17,819 nucleotides of DNA from contig HF989920.1 in assembly GCA_000432255.1 (NCBI GenBank), positions 1 through 17,819 of the forward strand, read 5' to 3'. Positions 7,094 through 13,275 of the stretch are shown piece by piece (within the stretch, counting starts at the first letter, position 1; each line of letters opens with the position of its first letter). A program made the position numbers and the translations under genes. The notes beneath the pieces are model-generated. The model made no database searches. It worked only from the letters and a program-made list of their open reading frames with translations, and was not told the origin of the DNA. This DNA is from Acholeplasma sp. CAG:878. Its GTDB lineage: Bacteria; Bacillota_I; Bacilli_A; RF39; UBA660.

Positions 7094-7740
7094 TCAGACA
7101 CCCTACTCTCTCCATTTTCATAATTTATTTCAATTCCATCTTGAACATTATAAATGTAAACATTAAAGTCAAATTTTTCATCTTCAATTGCTTTTGCTTC
7201 TATTTGAACACCATTTGCTAATAGATTGTCATTTTTATAAATAGGCGTTACCCTATACATAACACGATTGCCTGTTTTTTTTACATATTCTGCTACTTTA
7301 TTTTCAAATGGTAACATTCCATTTATATTCATATTTCTTGTACAAGTAATTAAATTTTCTTTACTGTTATTACCAGATAATTGATAACCAATTAAATGAC
7401 ATCTATTATATAAATATTTACCATCAACTATATCGTATTTTACAGTGTGCCAACCTGATGGCTTAACCCCTCCAATACTTCCTCTGTCACTAGTTGGCAG
7501 ACTATTTTTACTAATTACTGAATAAGCACTTCCTGCTCTTCCTAATCTATCTAACTTGCTATATGTTTCATTGTAATTGATTTCATTAAATGTCGATACA
7601 TTATTATTAATAGTTACATAAATTTCTTTATTATAATCAGGTACATCATTAACGCCATAATAATTAGTTGGTTTATTAATAATTGTACTGCTAATTAATA
7701 TTATAAGTAAAATAAATGCTTCTACTACTCTTCTATTCAT
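7090..7740 (-). CDS. EndA-like DNA/RNA non-specific endonuclease, membrane-anchored
   Basis: Secreted or membrane-anchored nuclease of the beta-beta-alpha-metal DNA/RNA non-specific family. An N-terminal hydrophobic stretch (about residues 7-22) would act as signal or anchor. The family landmarks follow: DRLGRAGSA (64-72), GGVKPSGWHTVKYD (90-103), NRCHLIGYQLSG (112-123) with catalytic His115, and CTRNMNINGMLPFEN (133-147) with metal-binding Asn. The variant NRCH replaces the classical DRGH, as in several streptococcal nucleases. The reading frame extends to an ATG at 7758, but those extra codons (CYN) are the -10 box, so the ATG at 7740 is the better start and the mRNA would be leaderless. 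It is coupled to the downstream pilin-like gene. In streptococci the related EndA processes DNA during uptake; nutrient or biofilm DNA degradation is the alternative. Confidence 0.88.
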   Translation of the reverse strand: MNRRVVEAFILLIILISSTIINKPTNYYGVNDVPDYNKEIYVTINNNVSTFNEINYNETYSKLDRLGRAGSAYSVISKNSLPTSDRGSIGGVKPSGWHTVKYDIVDGKYLYNRCHLIGYQLSGNNSKENLITCTRNMNINGMLPFENKVAEYVKKTGNRVMYRVTPIYKNDNLLANGVQIEAKAIEDEKFDFNVYIYNVQDGIEINYENGESRVSE

Positions 7741-7746
7741 ATAAAT

Positions 7747-7755
7747 ATTATAACA
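7747..7755 (-). promoter_or_regulatory. Extended -10 promoter of the nuclease-pilin operon
   Basis: The minus strand reads TGT-TATAAT (TATAAT at 7747-7752). Six bases (ATTTAT) separate it from the ATG at 7740, the same geometry as at yigZ, so transcription would start on the ATG. No Shine-Dalgarno is present. Confidence 0.65.
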
Positions 7756-7760
7756 CATTT

Positions 7761-7790
7761 CAAAAAAAATAAAAGAGTTATAACTCTTTT
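7761..7790 (-). terminator. Terminator of the 130-aa gene
   Basis: The minus strand has the palindrome AAAAGAGTTATAACTCTTTT (7771-7790) followed by a run of eight T. The stop codon of the 130-aa gene lies in the middle of the hairpin. Confidence 0.8.
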
Positions 7791-8170
7791 ACTTTACTTT
7801 TTTCCAAAGTTACATCATAATAACTTGTTCCTATCTGCATTGGTACTAAACCATTAAACGCATTTTCTAACATTTCTTTTTTATTTTTTATGTCAGATAA
7901 TACATCAATATTATCTGATTGTAGTAAATCACAATATTTATGAATATCATCACAAGGTATAAAGTTATACTCTTTTAGTACTTCACCACTAATAACACCA
8001 AATCTTTTCCTTTTTTTAAAATTATTAGCAGCAATAAAACGGTATTCCAAAGGAAGGTCGTTACAACTAAATCTAGTTTGTTCTGCAAATTTTCCTTTGT
8101 AACTTAAAGTTCGATGAAACCCTTCTTTTATACTTGTACACACAGGAACATAATATATTTCTTTTTTCAT
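7778..8170 (-). CDS. Hypothetical protein, 130 aa
   Basis: Intact reading frame with a clear ribosome site (GAGGAG, nine bases before the ATG). I do not recognise the family. The product is soluble in appearance, with no signal peptide or membrane helix. It opens MKKEIYYVPVCTSIKEGFHR, has a basic stretch NNFKKRKRFG (49-58), continues GEVLKEYNFIPCDDIHKYC, and ends in a charged tail KSKVKEL. Cysteines at about 11, 36, 73 and 80 are spread rather than paired in CxxC. The gene stands alone, behind a leader of more than 100 bases that contains competing hairpins, and ahead of the nuclease-pilin operon, from which it is separated by a terminator. The elaborate leader suggests its expression is controlled after transcription starts. 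Confidence 0.7.
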   Translation of the reverse strand: MKKEIYYVPVCTSIKEGFHRTLSYKGKFAEQTRFSCNDLPLEYRFIAANNFKKRKRFGVISGEVLKEYNFIPCDDIHKYCDLLQSDNIDVLSDIKNKKEMLENAFNGLVPMQIGTSYYDVTLEKSKVKEL

Positions 8171-8171
8171 T

Positions 8172-8287
8172 TCCGTACTCCTCGTATAATAAATTGTAAG
8201 TGTTTTTAACTTACAATTTATTATTCTTTCTAGTTAGTTTTTTAACTAACAAAATTTATTTGTTAGTTGTGATACTCTTTAGGTAGA
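8172..8287 (-). promoter_or_regulatory. Structured 5' leader with mutually exclusive hairpins
   Basis: Predicted untranslated leader of the 130-aa gene. In transcript order: segment 8268-8259 (AACTAACAAA) can pair with 8253-8244 (TTTGTTAGTT) over 10 bp; the same 8250-8244 segment can pair instead with 8239-8233 (AACTAAC) over 7 bp; and just before the ribosome site 8224-8209 and 8201-8186 form a 16-bp perfect hairpin ending at AT right before ACGAGGAG. The two first pairings exclude each other. It matches no riboswitch class that I can recognise by eye. Confidence 0.5.
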
Positions 8288-8293
8288 GATTAC

Positions 8294-8322
8294 ATTTTAA
8301 CACATTAATAAATTTTTTTCAA
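8294..8322 (-). promoter_or_regulatory. Promoter of the 130-aa gene
   Basis: Minus strand TTGAAA (8317-8322), 17-base spacer, TAAAAT (8294-8299) with an upstream TG making an extended -10. The -35 lies within the last codons of the beta-helix gene. Transcription from here would give a leader of about 115 bases. Confidence 0.6.
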
Positions 8323-9528
8323 TATTTTTTTACCTTTAATCAAATATACTAAAATTGATATTAAAACCATAATTATTAAAAATATTATTGTTCCCACATT
8401 TACATTTTCTGTTTTAGTAACATTTCCGCTTACACTTAAAATACTTTCTTTTAAAACTTGATAATTATGATTAACCGAATAACCATTTTTTAAATAATCA
8501 CTTGGATTAGAAGAAAACTCTCCACCGCTTATAAATTTATTGTGTTTTGTTTTAAAACTGTTTGATAAATTAAATACATCTTTTGAAGCTTCTGATTTAA
8601 ATTTACCACCACTTATATTAATACTGCTAACTTTTGTATTATTTCCATATTCATACATAACATTGCTGTTTTTGCTAATAAAATTACCACCTTTTATATC
8701 TATCACTATATCACCAGCATATCCATTATTTGATTCTATTTGAAAAGTTGTTCCTGTCCTATTAATTCCATTAGGATTTAAAGTTGTTGGTACTTCATCA
8801 ATTCCTGTTACTATAACATCACCATCATTTATAGTTAAAATACCTGATTTTATAGCTATACCAGCATCATTTGCTTCTATATAAGCTCCATCTACTAATA
8901 CGTTTGAATAACCTGCCATATATAAACCATTTCCAATTGAATTTATTTTAGCTGTTTTATTTATTTTTATATCAGGGTAATTAATTTTATCTTTAATTGT
9001 TCCATTAACATAAATACCAGCTCCACTATCACCACTACTATCTTTGTAAGTATTTATTGTTCCATCAAATGATACTTTTATTCCATATCCTTTTCCATTA
9101 TATTGGTCTATAAATATTCCTGTCCATCCTTCTAGTATAACATCACTTGAAACATTAACAACACTATATTCTGAATCATAAGAATTTTCGCTTCCCTTAA
9201 TAACAATCGCTCCAAAATAAGGTTCTAATTCATTAACTTTCCCTTTCCCTGTTAAATTAAGAGTTCCATTTTGAACTTTAAAAACATAACTTTTTCCTGA
9301 TATATTATTACCATTTAAATTAATTGTTATGTTTTTATTGATTAATTGTGGTTTTTCGATTGTAACCGATGATAGCATTGTTATAGTATCGCCATCAAAG
9401 GCATTTTCTATAGCTAAACTTAACGTTTCATAATAATTATTTCCGATTTTTACTGATATTCCATCACCTGCTAATACATTAAAACTTAAAGCAACAAAAC
9501 ATACTACTGAAAATATTACTTTATTCAA
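8305..9528 (-). CDS. Secreted beta-helix surface protein with C-terminal membrane anchor
   Basis: Cell-surface protein with three parts: a signal peptide (residues 1-20, ending NVLA), a long central region of short repeated beta-strand turns typical of right-handed beta-helix/pectate-lyase-like folds (for example TINLNGNNISG, GTLNLTGKGKV, GGNFISKNSN, SINISGGKFKS, NKFISGGEFSS), and a C-terminal membrane helix (about 377-397) with a basic tail KGKKILKKIY. There is no LPXTG motif, so it is held by the helix rather than by sortase. I see no pectate-lyase catalytic residues and would not assign an enzyme activity; adhesion or carbohydrate binding is possible. The start is TTG at 9528, chosen because GGTGAT sits just before it and no in-frame ATG follows soon. 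Confidence 0.8.
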   Translation of the reverse strand: MNKVIFSVVCFVALSFNVLAGDGISVKIGNNYYETLSLAIENAFDGDTITMLSSVTIEKPQLINKNITINLNGNNISGKSYVFKVQNGTLNLTGKGKVNELEPYFGAIVIKGSENSYDSEYSVVNVSSDVILEGWTGIFIDQYNGKGYGIKVSFDGTINTYKDSSGDSGAGIYVNGTIKDKINYPDIKINKTAKINSIGNGLYMAGYSNVLVDGAYIEANDAGIAIKSGILTINDGDVIVTGIDEVPTTLNPNGINRTGTTFQIESNNGYAGDIVIDIKGGNFISKNSNVMYEYGNNTKVSSINISGGKFKSEASKDVFNLSNSFKTKHNKFISGGEFSSNPSDYLKNGYSVNHNYQVLKESILSVSGNVTKTENVNVGTIIFLIIMVLISILVYLIKGKKILKKIY

Positions 9529-9550
9529 GTCTAATCACCCACTAAATTTT

Positions 9551-9577
9551 ATTATATTAATTAAAAAAAAATGACAA
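9551..9577 (-). promoter_or_regulatory. Probable promoter of the beta-helix gene
   Basis: TATAAT (9551-9556) on the minus strand with TTGTCA (9572-9577) 15 bases upstream; the spacer is short, but the -10 is perfect and the position relative to the TTG start is right. Confidence 0.5.
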
Positions 9578-9598
9578 AAGAAAAAGGCTTTAAGCCTT
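9576..9598 (-). terminator. Terminator of the thioredoxin-like gene
   Basis: Minus-strand AAGGCTT-A-AAGCCTT hairpin (9584-9598) followed by TTTTTCTTTT, directly after and overlapping the stop codon of the thioredoxin-like gene. Confidence 0.75.
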
Positions 9599-10202
9599 AA
9601 TTGCATCCTTGCTTACATGTATTGCTAGTTATCTTTGAAAACATAACTTTTAATTTAGTTTTAAAATCATCTAAATCGCGTTCTTTCCAGTATTCAGCTG
9701 GCGTTTTAAAACCTTTAGTATCCCAAGCAGTTTCATCATCAAATCCTACTATTACTCCATTATTTACTACAATTACCGCTGGAACATATACTCTTTTATT
9801 TCCTTCTTCATCATATTGTAAATAATCTGATAACAGTCCAACTATTTTTTGATACTCTTGTGTATTTTCTTTTCTCTCATTTAATATGTTTTTGTAATAA
9901 ATTTTTGAAACACTATTTTCTTTAGCGGTTTTATTTAAATGTTTTACATATTCCATACACCATGGGCATTCTGGAAAACCTAAATAAACTACTCCAGTTC
10001 CATTTTCTAAAATTTTTATAATTTCTTCACTTGTTTTATACACAAAAACATTTTCTTTATCTTCTAAGTTGTATTCTTGACTAAATTTTATAGCATCTGT
10101 TTCACCACTTTTTTGTTCTGGTTTAATTAAAAACATATATGCTCCTATTAATACTAGCACTACAAATATTGTAATTAGAATTATATCCATTTTCTTCTTC
10201 AT
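9597..10202 (-). CDS. Membrane-anchored thioredoxin-fold protein (CPWC)
   Basis: Extracytoplasmic thioredoxin-like protein. Residues 7-26 are a signal anchor. The fold follows: GTGVVYLGFPECPWC with the active site CPWC at 79-82, and the cis-proline loop VYVPAVIVV (Pro141). The spacing and the FPECPWC signature resemble the bacteriocin-transport accessory protein/TlpA-like group. The C-terminus carries an additional pair, CKQGC, four residues apart. It would act as a thiol-disulfide oxidoreductase outside the membrane; the neighbouring XRE protein has several cysteines in its predicted external domain and could be a substrate, but this is only suggested by position. It has its own promoter and terminator. 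Ribosome site AGGTG before the ATG at 10202. Confidence 0.85.
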   Translation of the reverse strand: MKKKMDIILITIFVVLVLIGAYMFLIKPEQKSGETDAIKFSQEYNLEDKENVFVYKTSEEIIKILENGTGVVYLGFPECPWCMEYVKHLNKTAKENSVSKIYYKNILNERKENTQEYQKIVGLLSDYLQYDEEGNKRVYVPAVIVVNNGVIVGFDDETAWDTKGFKTPAEYWKERDLDDFKTKLKVMFSKITSNTCKQGCN

Positions 10203-10219
10203 TTTAACACCTCACCTAC

Positions 10220-10248
10220 ATTTTAATATGTATATTGATTAAAAGCAA
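10220..10248 (-). promoter_or_regulatory. Promoter of the thioredoxin-like gene
   Basis: Minus-strand TTGCTT (10243-10248), 17-base spacer, TAAAAT (10220-10225), placed about 18 bases before the ATG. Confidence 0.7.
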
Positions 10249-10249
10249 T

Positions 10250-10276
10250 AAAAAAGCAGTTGAAATAACTCAACTG
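10250..10276 (-). terminator. Terminator of the XRE regulator gene
   Basis: Minus-strand hairpin CAGTTG (10276-10271) and CAACTG (10262-10257) with an 8-base loop, followed by CTTTTTT; it lies just after the XRE stop codon and just upstream of the next promoter. Confidence 0.8.
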
Positions 10277-10281
10277 TTAGT

Positions 10282-10953
10282 TTAGTTGCATTCATTTATT
10301 GACAATGACACTTTATAATTTGTCGTTTTATTATCTTTAGTTGTTGCATTTATTTCTAAATATAAGCTATCATTATCATAACTTCTACACATTTTAGAAA
10401 AATCCTCTAAATCAAATTCTATATTTTCTAAAAAATCTTTTAACTTTATTTCATCGTTATCATAATATAATTTATCTAATTCTTTATTTATATTTTGTTT
10501 TTTTTCATACAATGTACACTCAATTTTAACATAATCATTATTATCATCATTCCCACAATAATCTATATTAGATAAGTGTAGGTGTGATTTATTATTATTG
10601 TAGGCGATACTTCCACTTATTTTAAAATTTGAACAACTCGATGATAGAGTTTTAAATTCAAAATCATCTTTCTTTAGTATGAATACTAAACCTATAATTA
10701 ATATTACTATTAAAGGTATTAATAATAAATATTTATTTTTTTTATTTATTTCCCCTTCTAGTACTTCATCAATACTAATGTTATAATCTTTGCATATTTG
10801 TTTTAATAAAACTATATCAGGTAGACTTTTACCATTTTCCCATTTACTTACAGCTTGGAATGTGACATTATATTTATTAGCAAATTGAGCTTGCGTTAAA
10901 TTGTCTTTTTTTCTTAATTGTTTTATTAAGTTTGATATTTTTTCTTGGTTCAT
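10282..10953 (-). CDS. Membrane-anchored XRE-family transcriptional regulator
   Basis: DNA-binding regulator with a sensor-like tail. Residues 3-60 are a Cro/CI-type helix-turn-helix (IKQLRKKDNLTQAQFANKY, then VTFQAVSKWENGKSLPD). A membrane helix follows (about 75-93, LLLIPLIVILIIGLVFIL), then an external or lumenal domain of about 130 residues with five cysteines (SSSCSNF, DYCGND, IECTLY, KMCRSY, ending INECN). The architecture (cytoplasmic HTH, one helix, outer domain) suggests signal-dependent regulation across the membrane. A GTG at 10965 is in frame, but the GAGGCG ribosome site between it and the ATG at 10953 decides for the ATG. It is divergent from the split collagen-like gene, and a 15-bp inverted repeat fills the spacer of its own promoter, so autoregulation and control of the neighbour are likely. 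Confidence 0.88.
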   Translation of the reverse strand: MNQEKISNLIKQLRKKDNLTQAQFANKYNVTFQAVSKWENGKSLPDIVLLKQICKDYNISIDEVLEGEINKKNKYLLLIPLIVILIIGLVFILKKDDFEFKTLSSSCSNFKISGSIAYNNNKSHLHLSNIDYCGNDDNNDYVKIECTLYEKKQNINKELDKLYYDNDEIKLKDFLENIEFDLEDFSKMCRSYDNDSLYLEINATTKDNKTTNYKVSLSINECN

Positions 10954-11006
10954 AATTCGCCTCACTTTTTGTTGTAATATTTAAAACTATAAAAACATTT
11001 GTATAA

Positions 11007-11035
11007 ATTATATCATTATAATGTTTTTTTGTAAA
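11007..11035 (-). promoter_or_regulatory. Promoter of the XRE regulator
   Basis: Minus-strand TTTACA (11030-11035), 17-base spacer, TATAAT (11007-11012). The spacer is occupied by the left arm of the adjoining inverted repeat. Confidence 0.65.
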
Positions 11036-11047
11036 ACATTATAATGA
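11013..11047. promoter_or_regulatory. 15-bp inverted repeat operator between XRE gene and split collagen-like gene
   Basis: Perfect inverted repeat: TCATTATAATGTTTT (11013-11027) and its complement (11033-11047), separated by five bases. The left arm fills the -10/-35 spacer of the XRE promoter; the right arm contains a plus-strand TATAAT (11040-11045) that could serve the rightward gene. This is the layout expected for an autoregulator controlling two divergent promoters; the -35 for the rightward direction is not clear. Confidence 0.65.
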
Positions 11048-11097
11048 AATCTCACAGCCAAAATATTTACAGTCATAAAATGTTTTGAGGTGAGAAG

Positions 11098-11238
11098 ATG
11101 AACTTCGAAAATAAAATTTTAAATATCAAAAAAAATCAAATTTTACTTAACAGGTTAAAAGATGTTGATATATACCCTAGTTTTGTAGTTCAAGGTCCTA
11201 CTGGTAGATTATATAATTCTTCTAATTATTTTTTTTAA
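11098..11238 (+). pseudogene. 5' part of a collagen-like gene, split by the recombinase element
   Basis: A 46-codon frame with a good ribosome site (GAGGTGAG, seven bases before the ATG). The first 36 residues (MNFENKILNIKK... ending VVQGPTG) look like the N-terminus of a collagen-like protein: a short charged leader followed by the first GXY unit, as in the intact collagen-like gene at 13827-14666. After GPTG (codons ending at 11205) the frame runs into unrelated, element-derived sequence (RLYNSSNYFF) and stops. The missing collagen-like remainder is found 2.1 kb downstream, in the same orientation, beginning with TGPAGTG. As it stands the gene encodes only a truncated 46-aa peptide. Confidence 0.75.
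11199..11205 (+). repeat. Left attachment-site core (TACTGGT)
   Basis: The 7-bp sequence TACTGGT, inside the codons for Pro-Thr-Gly of the 5' collagen-like fragment, is repeated at the right end of the element (13292-13298). It is the probable crossover region of the serine recombinase. Confidence 0.65.
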
Positions 11239-11263
11239 TAATAAAATTAAATAGGAGGTAATT

Positions 11264-11356
11264 ATGAAAATTAATTATAGTGAAGAATTTAAGAATAAAG
11301 AAATCAAAAAAATATTAAACGAAAAATATTTTGAATACATAAAAAAATTAAAATGA
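11264..11356 (+). CDS. 30-aa ORF coupled to the serine recombinase
   Basis: Small frame with the best ribosome site of this region (AGGAGGT, six bases before the ATG), encoding MKINYSEEFK followed by a strongly charged, probably helical sequence ending YIKKLK. Its TGA overlaps the recombinase ATG (ATGA), and the recombinase has no ribosome site of its own, so translation of the recombinase appears to depend on this ORF. It may simply be a coupling leader peptide; a role as accessory or directionality factor for the recombinase is possible but unsupported by any recognisable motif. Confidence 0.6.
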   Translation: MKINYSEEFKNKEIKKILNEKYFEYIKKLK

Positions 11357-13275
11357 GAACAGCTTTATACTTAAGATTATCTGATGAAGATAAATTAAAA
11401 GTTGATAATTTATCAGAAAGCATTAAAAATCAAGAAATAATGTTAAAAGATTATGCTAAAGAAAAAGGTTATGAGGTAGTATCTATATATAATGATGAAG
11501 ATTGGTCTGGTTCGGATGATACAAGACCTGGTTTTAATAAAATGCTTGAAGAATGCAGGAAAGGTAATATAGATATTGTTTTGTGTAAAACTCAATCTAG
11601 GTTTGCTAGAGATATGGAGTTAATTGAAAAATATATTCATAATCTCTTCCACCAATGGAATGTTAGGTTTGTAACAGTAGTTGATAGAATCGACAATATG
11701 CAAAAAGAAAGTAGAAAAACTAGTCAAATTTTAAGTTTAACTGATCAATGGTATTTAGAGGATACATCAATTAATATAAGAGAAACTTTTAGAGCTAAAC
11801 GAAAGGAAGGAAAACTAACTGCTAGTTTTGCTAGTTACGGATATATTAAAGAGCCATCAAACAAAAATCATTTAATTGTGGACAAAATTGCAAGTAGTAT
11901 AGTTAAAAGAATATTTAATGAATATATAAGTGGAGTTGGAGTTGAAAAAATTGCTTACAAATTAAATAACGACAATATATTAAGTCCATACGAATATAAA
12001 TTGTTAAATGGTTCAAAGTTAAAAATACCTTTAGTCAAAAATTATTTAAATTATGAGTACATTAAATCAATTGGTACATATATTGTTGATATTAATTTTA
12101 CAAACAATGAAGATGGTGTTTTATACAACTTTTCTTGTTTAAATACTATCAATTTTGATGGTAAAGGTGAAATTACTATTAAAAAATGTAGTCAAGGAAA
12201 TTTATACTGTGTTGTTGATGGAAAATTAAAACGATTAAATATAGGTGATACCATAAATTGTATTGATTACATAATATTTAAAACCGACAAAATAATAAAT
12301 AACCATAATATAAATTATCAATTTGAAATCAGTTTAAAAGAAAATAAAGCTCACAAAAAATACTATATTAAAGTTACAAATGAAAATATTAAAAATTCAA
12401 ATTTTATTTGTAATATAAGAAAAAAATTTAAATGGTCTAGTGCAAGTATAAAAAAAATATTAAAAGATGAAGTATATATCGGAAATTTAGTTCAATTTAA
12501 AACGACAACAGTTAGTTATAAAAATCATACTTTAATTTATAATGATGAAACTGAAAGAATAAGAAAAAATAATACTCATGAACCTATTATTGATGAAAAT
12601 ATTTGGATTCAAGTTCAAGAAAGATTAAAAAACAAAACAAGAAGTTTAAAAAGTGGTAAAATTCATACTTTTAGTAACAAAGTTTATTGTATGAATTGTA
12701 ATCAAACTTTTAAAAAATGTGGTAAAAATAATGAACAAGGATTTAGTTATTTATGTTGTAAAGACAAAATAAATAAGTGGAATTATTGTGATAATAAAAA
12801 ATATATAAATGAAGAAGTATTATATAACTTTGTTTTAAACAAAATAAATGAATTATTAACTAAATACTATGATGAAGATTATATAAATGAATTATACAAA
12901 AAAGATATTTTAAAAGAACAAAATAAAGAATTAATAGAAATCGAAAATGAAATTGATTTTATTAATAATAAATTGAATAAAAAAGATTTATATTTTAAAA
13001 AATTATATGATGATTACAACAATGGAATAATAGAAAAAAGAGAGTTTTCGATACTAATAAGTAATTATAGAGATGATTATGAGAAATTAAAAAATAGAAT
13101 TAAAACTTTAGAGAATAGTAGAGATAATAATAATTCTTTAAAGCAATTTGATAGTAGTTTGTATAAAAAAATTGACAATTTATCAATCGATTTAGTTGAT
13201 ACTTTTATTTCAAAAATATTAATTGGAAAATACAACAATAATTCAAGAAATCTAAAAATCATATGGAATTTTTAG
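11353..13275 (+). CDS. Large serine recombinase with an inserted extra domain
   Basis: Site-specific DNA recombinase of the large serine integrase family (640 aa). The N-terminal resolvase-type domain has RTALYLRLSDED with nucleophile Ser10, and SRFARDMELIEKY (82-94) with the catalytic-region arginines. The recombinase domain starts at FASYGYIKEP (159-168) and includes NNDNILSPYEYK (205-216) and KWSSASIKKILKDEVYIGN (360-378), then THEPIIDENIW. Between residue 216 and 360 about 145 residues are inserted, where relatives usually have 15-40. A zinc ribbon follows (CMNC at 446-449, with further cysteines at 456, 468, 469, 479), then a coiled coil (about 515-605) and the terminal strand region. 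It is transcribed with the split collagen-like gene and is the only enzyme of the element. It should catalyse integration or excision at the TACTGGT cores. Confidence 0.92.
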   Translation: MRTALYLRLSDEDKLKVDNLSESIKNQEIMLKDYAKEKGYEVVSIYNDEDWSGSDDTRPGFNKMLEECRKGNIDIVLCKTQSRFARDMELIEKYIHNLFHQWNVRFVTVVDRIDNMQKESRKTSQILSLTDQWYLEDTSINIRETFRAKRKEGKLTASFASYGYIKEPSNKNHLIVDKIASSIVKRIFNEYISGVGVEKIAYKLNNDNILSPYEYKLLNGSKLKIPLVKNYLNYEYIKSIGTYIVDINFTNNEDGVLYNFSCLNTINFDGKGEITIKKCSQGNLYCVVDGKLKRLNIGDTINCIDYIIFKTDKIINNHNINYQFEISLKENKAHKKYYIKVTNENIKNSNFICNIRKKFKWSSASIKKILKDEVYIGNLVQFKTTTVSYKNHTLIYNDETERIRKNNTHEPIIDENIWIQVQERLKNKTRSLKSGKIHTFSNKVYCMNCNQTFKKCGKNNEQGFSYLCCKDKINKWNYCDNKKYINEEVLYNFVLNKINELLTKYYDEDYINELYKKDILKEQNKELIEIENEIDFINNKLNKKDLYFKKLYDDYNNGIIEKREFSILISNYRDDYEKLKNRIKTLENSRDNNNSLKQFDSSLYKKIDNLSIDLVDTFISKILIGKYNNNSRNLKIIWNF

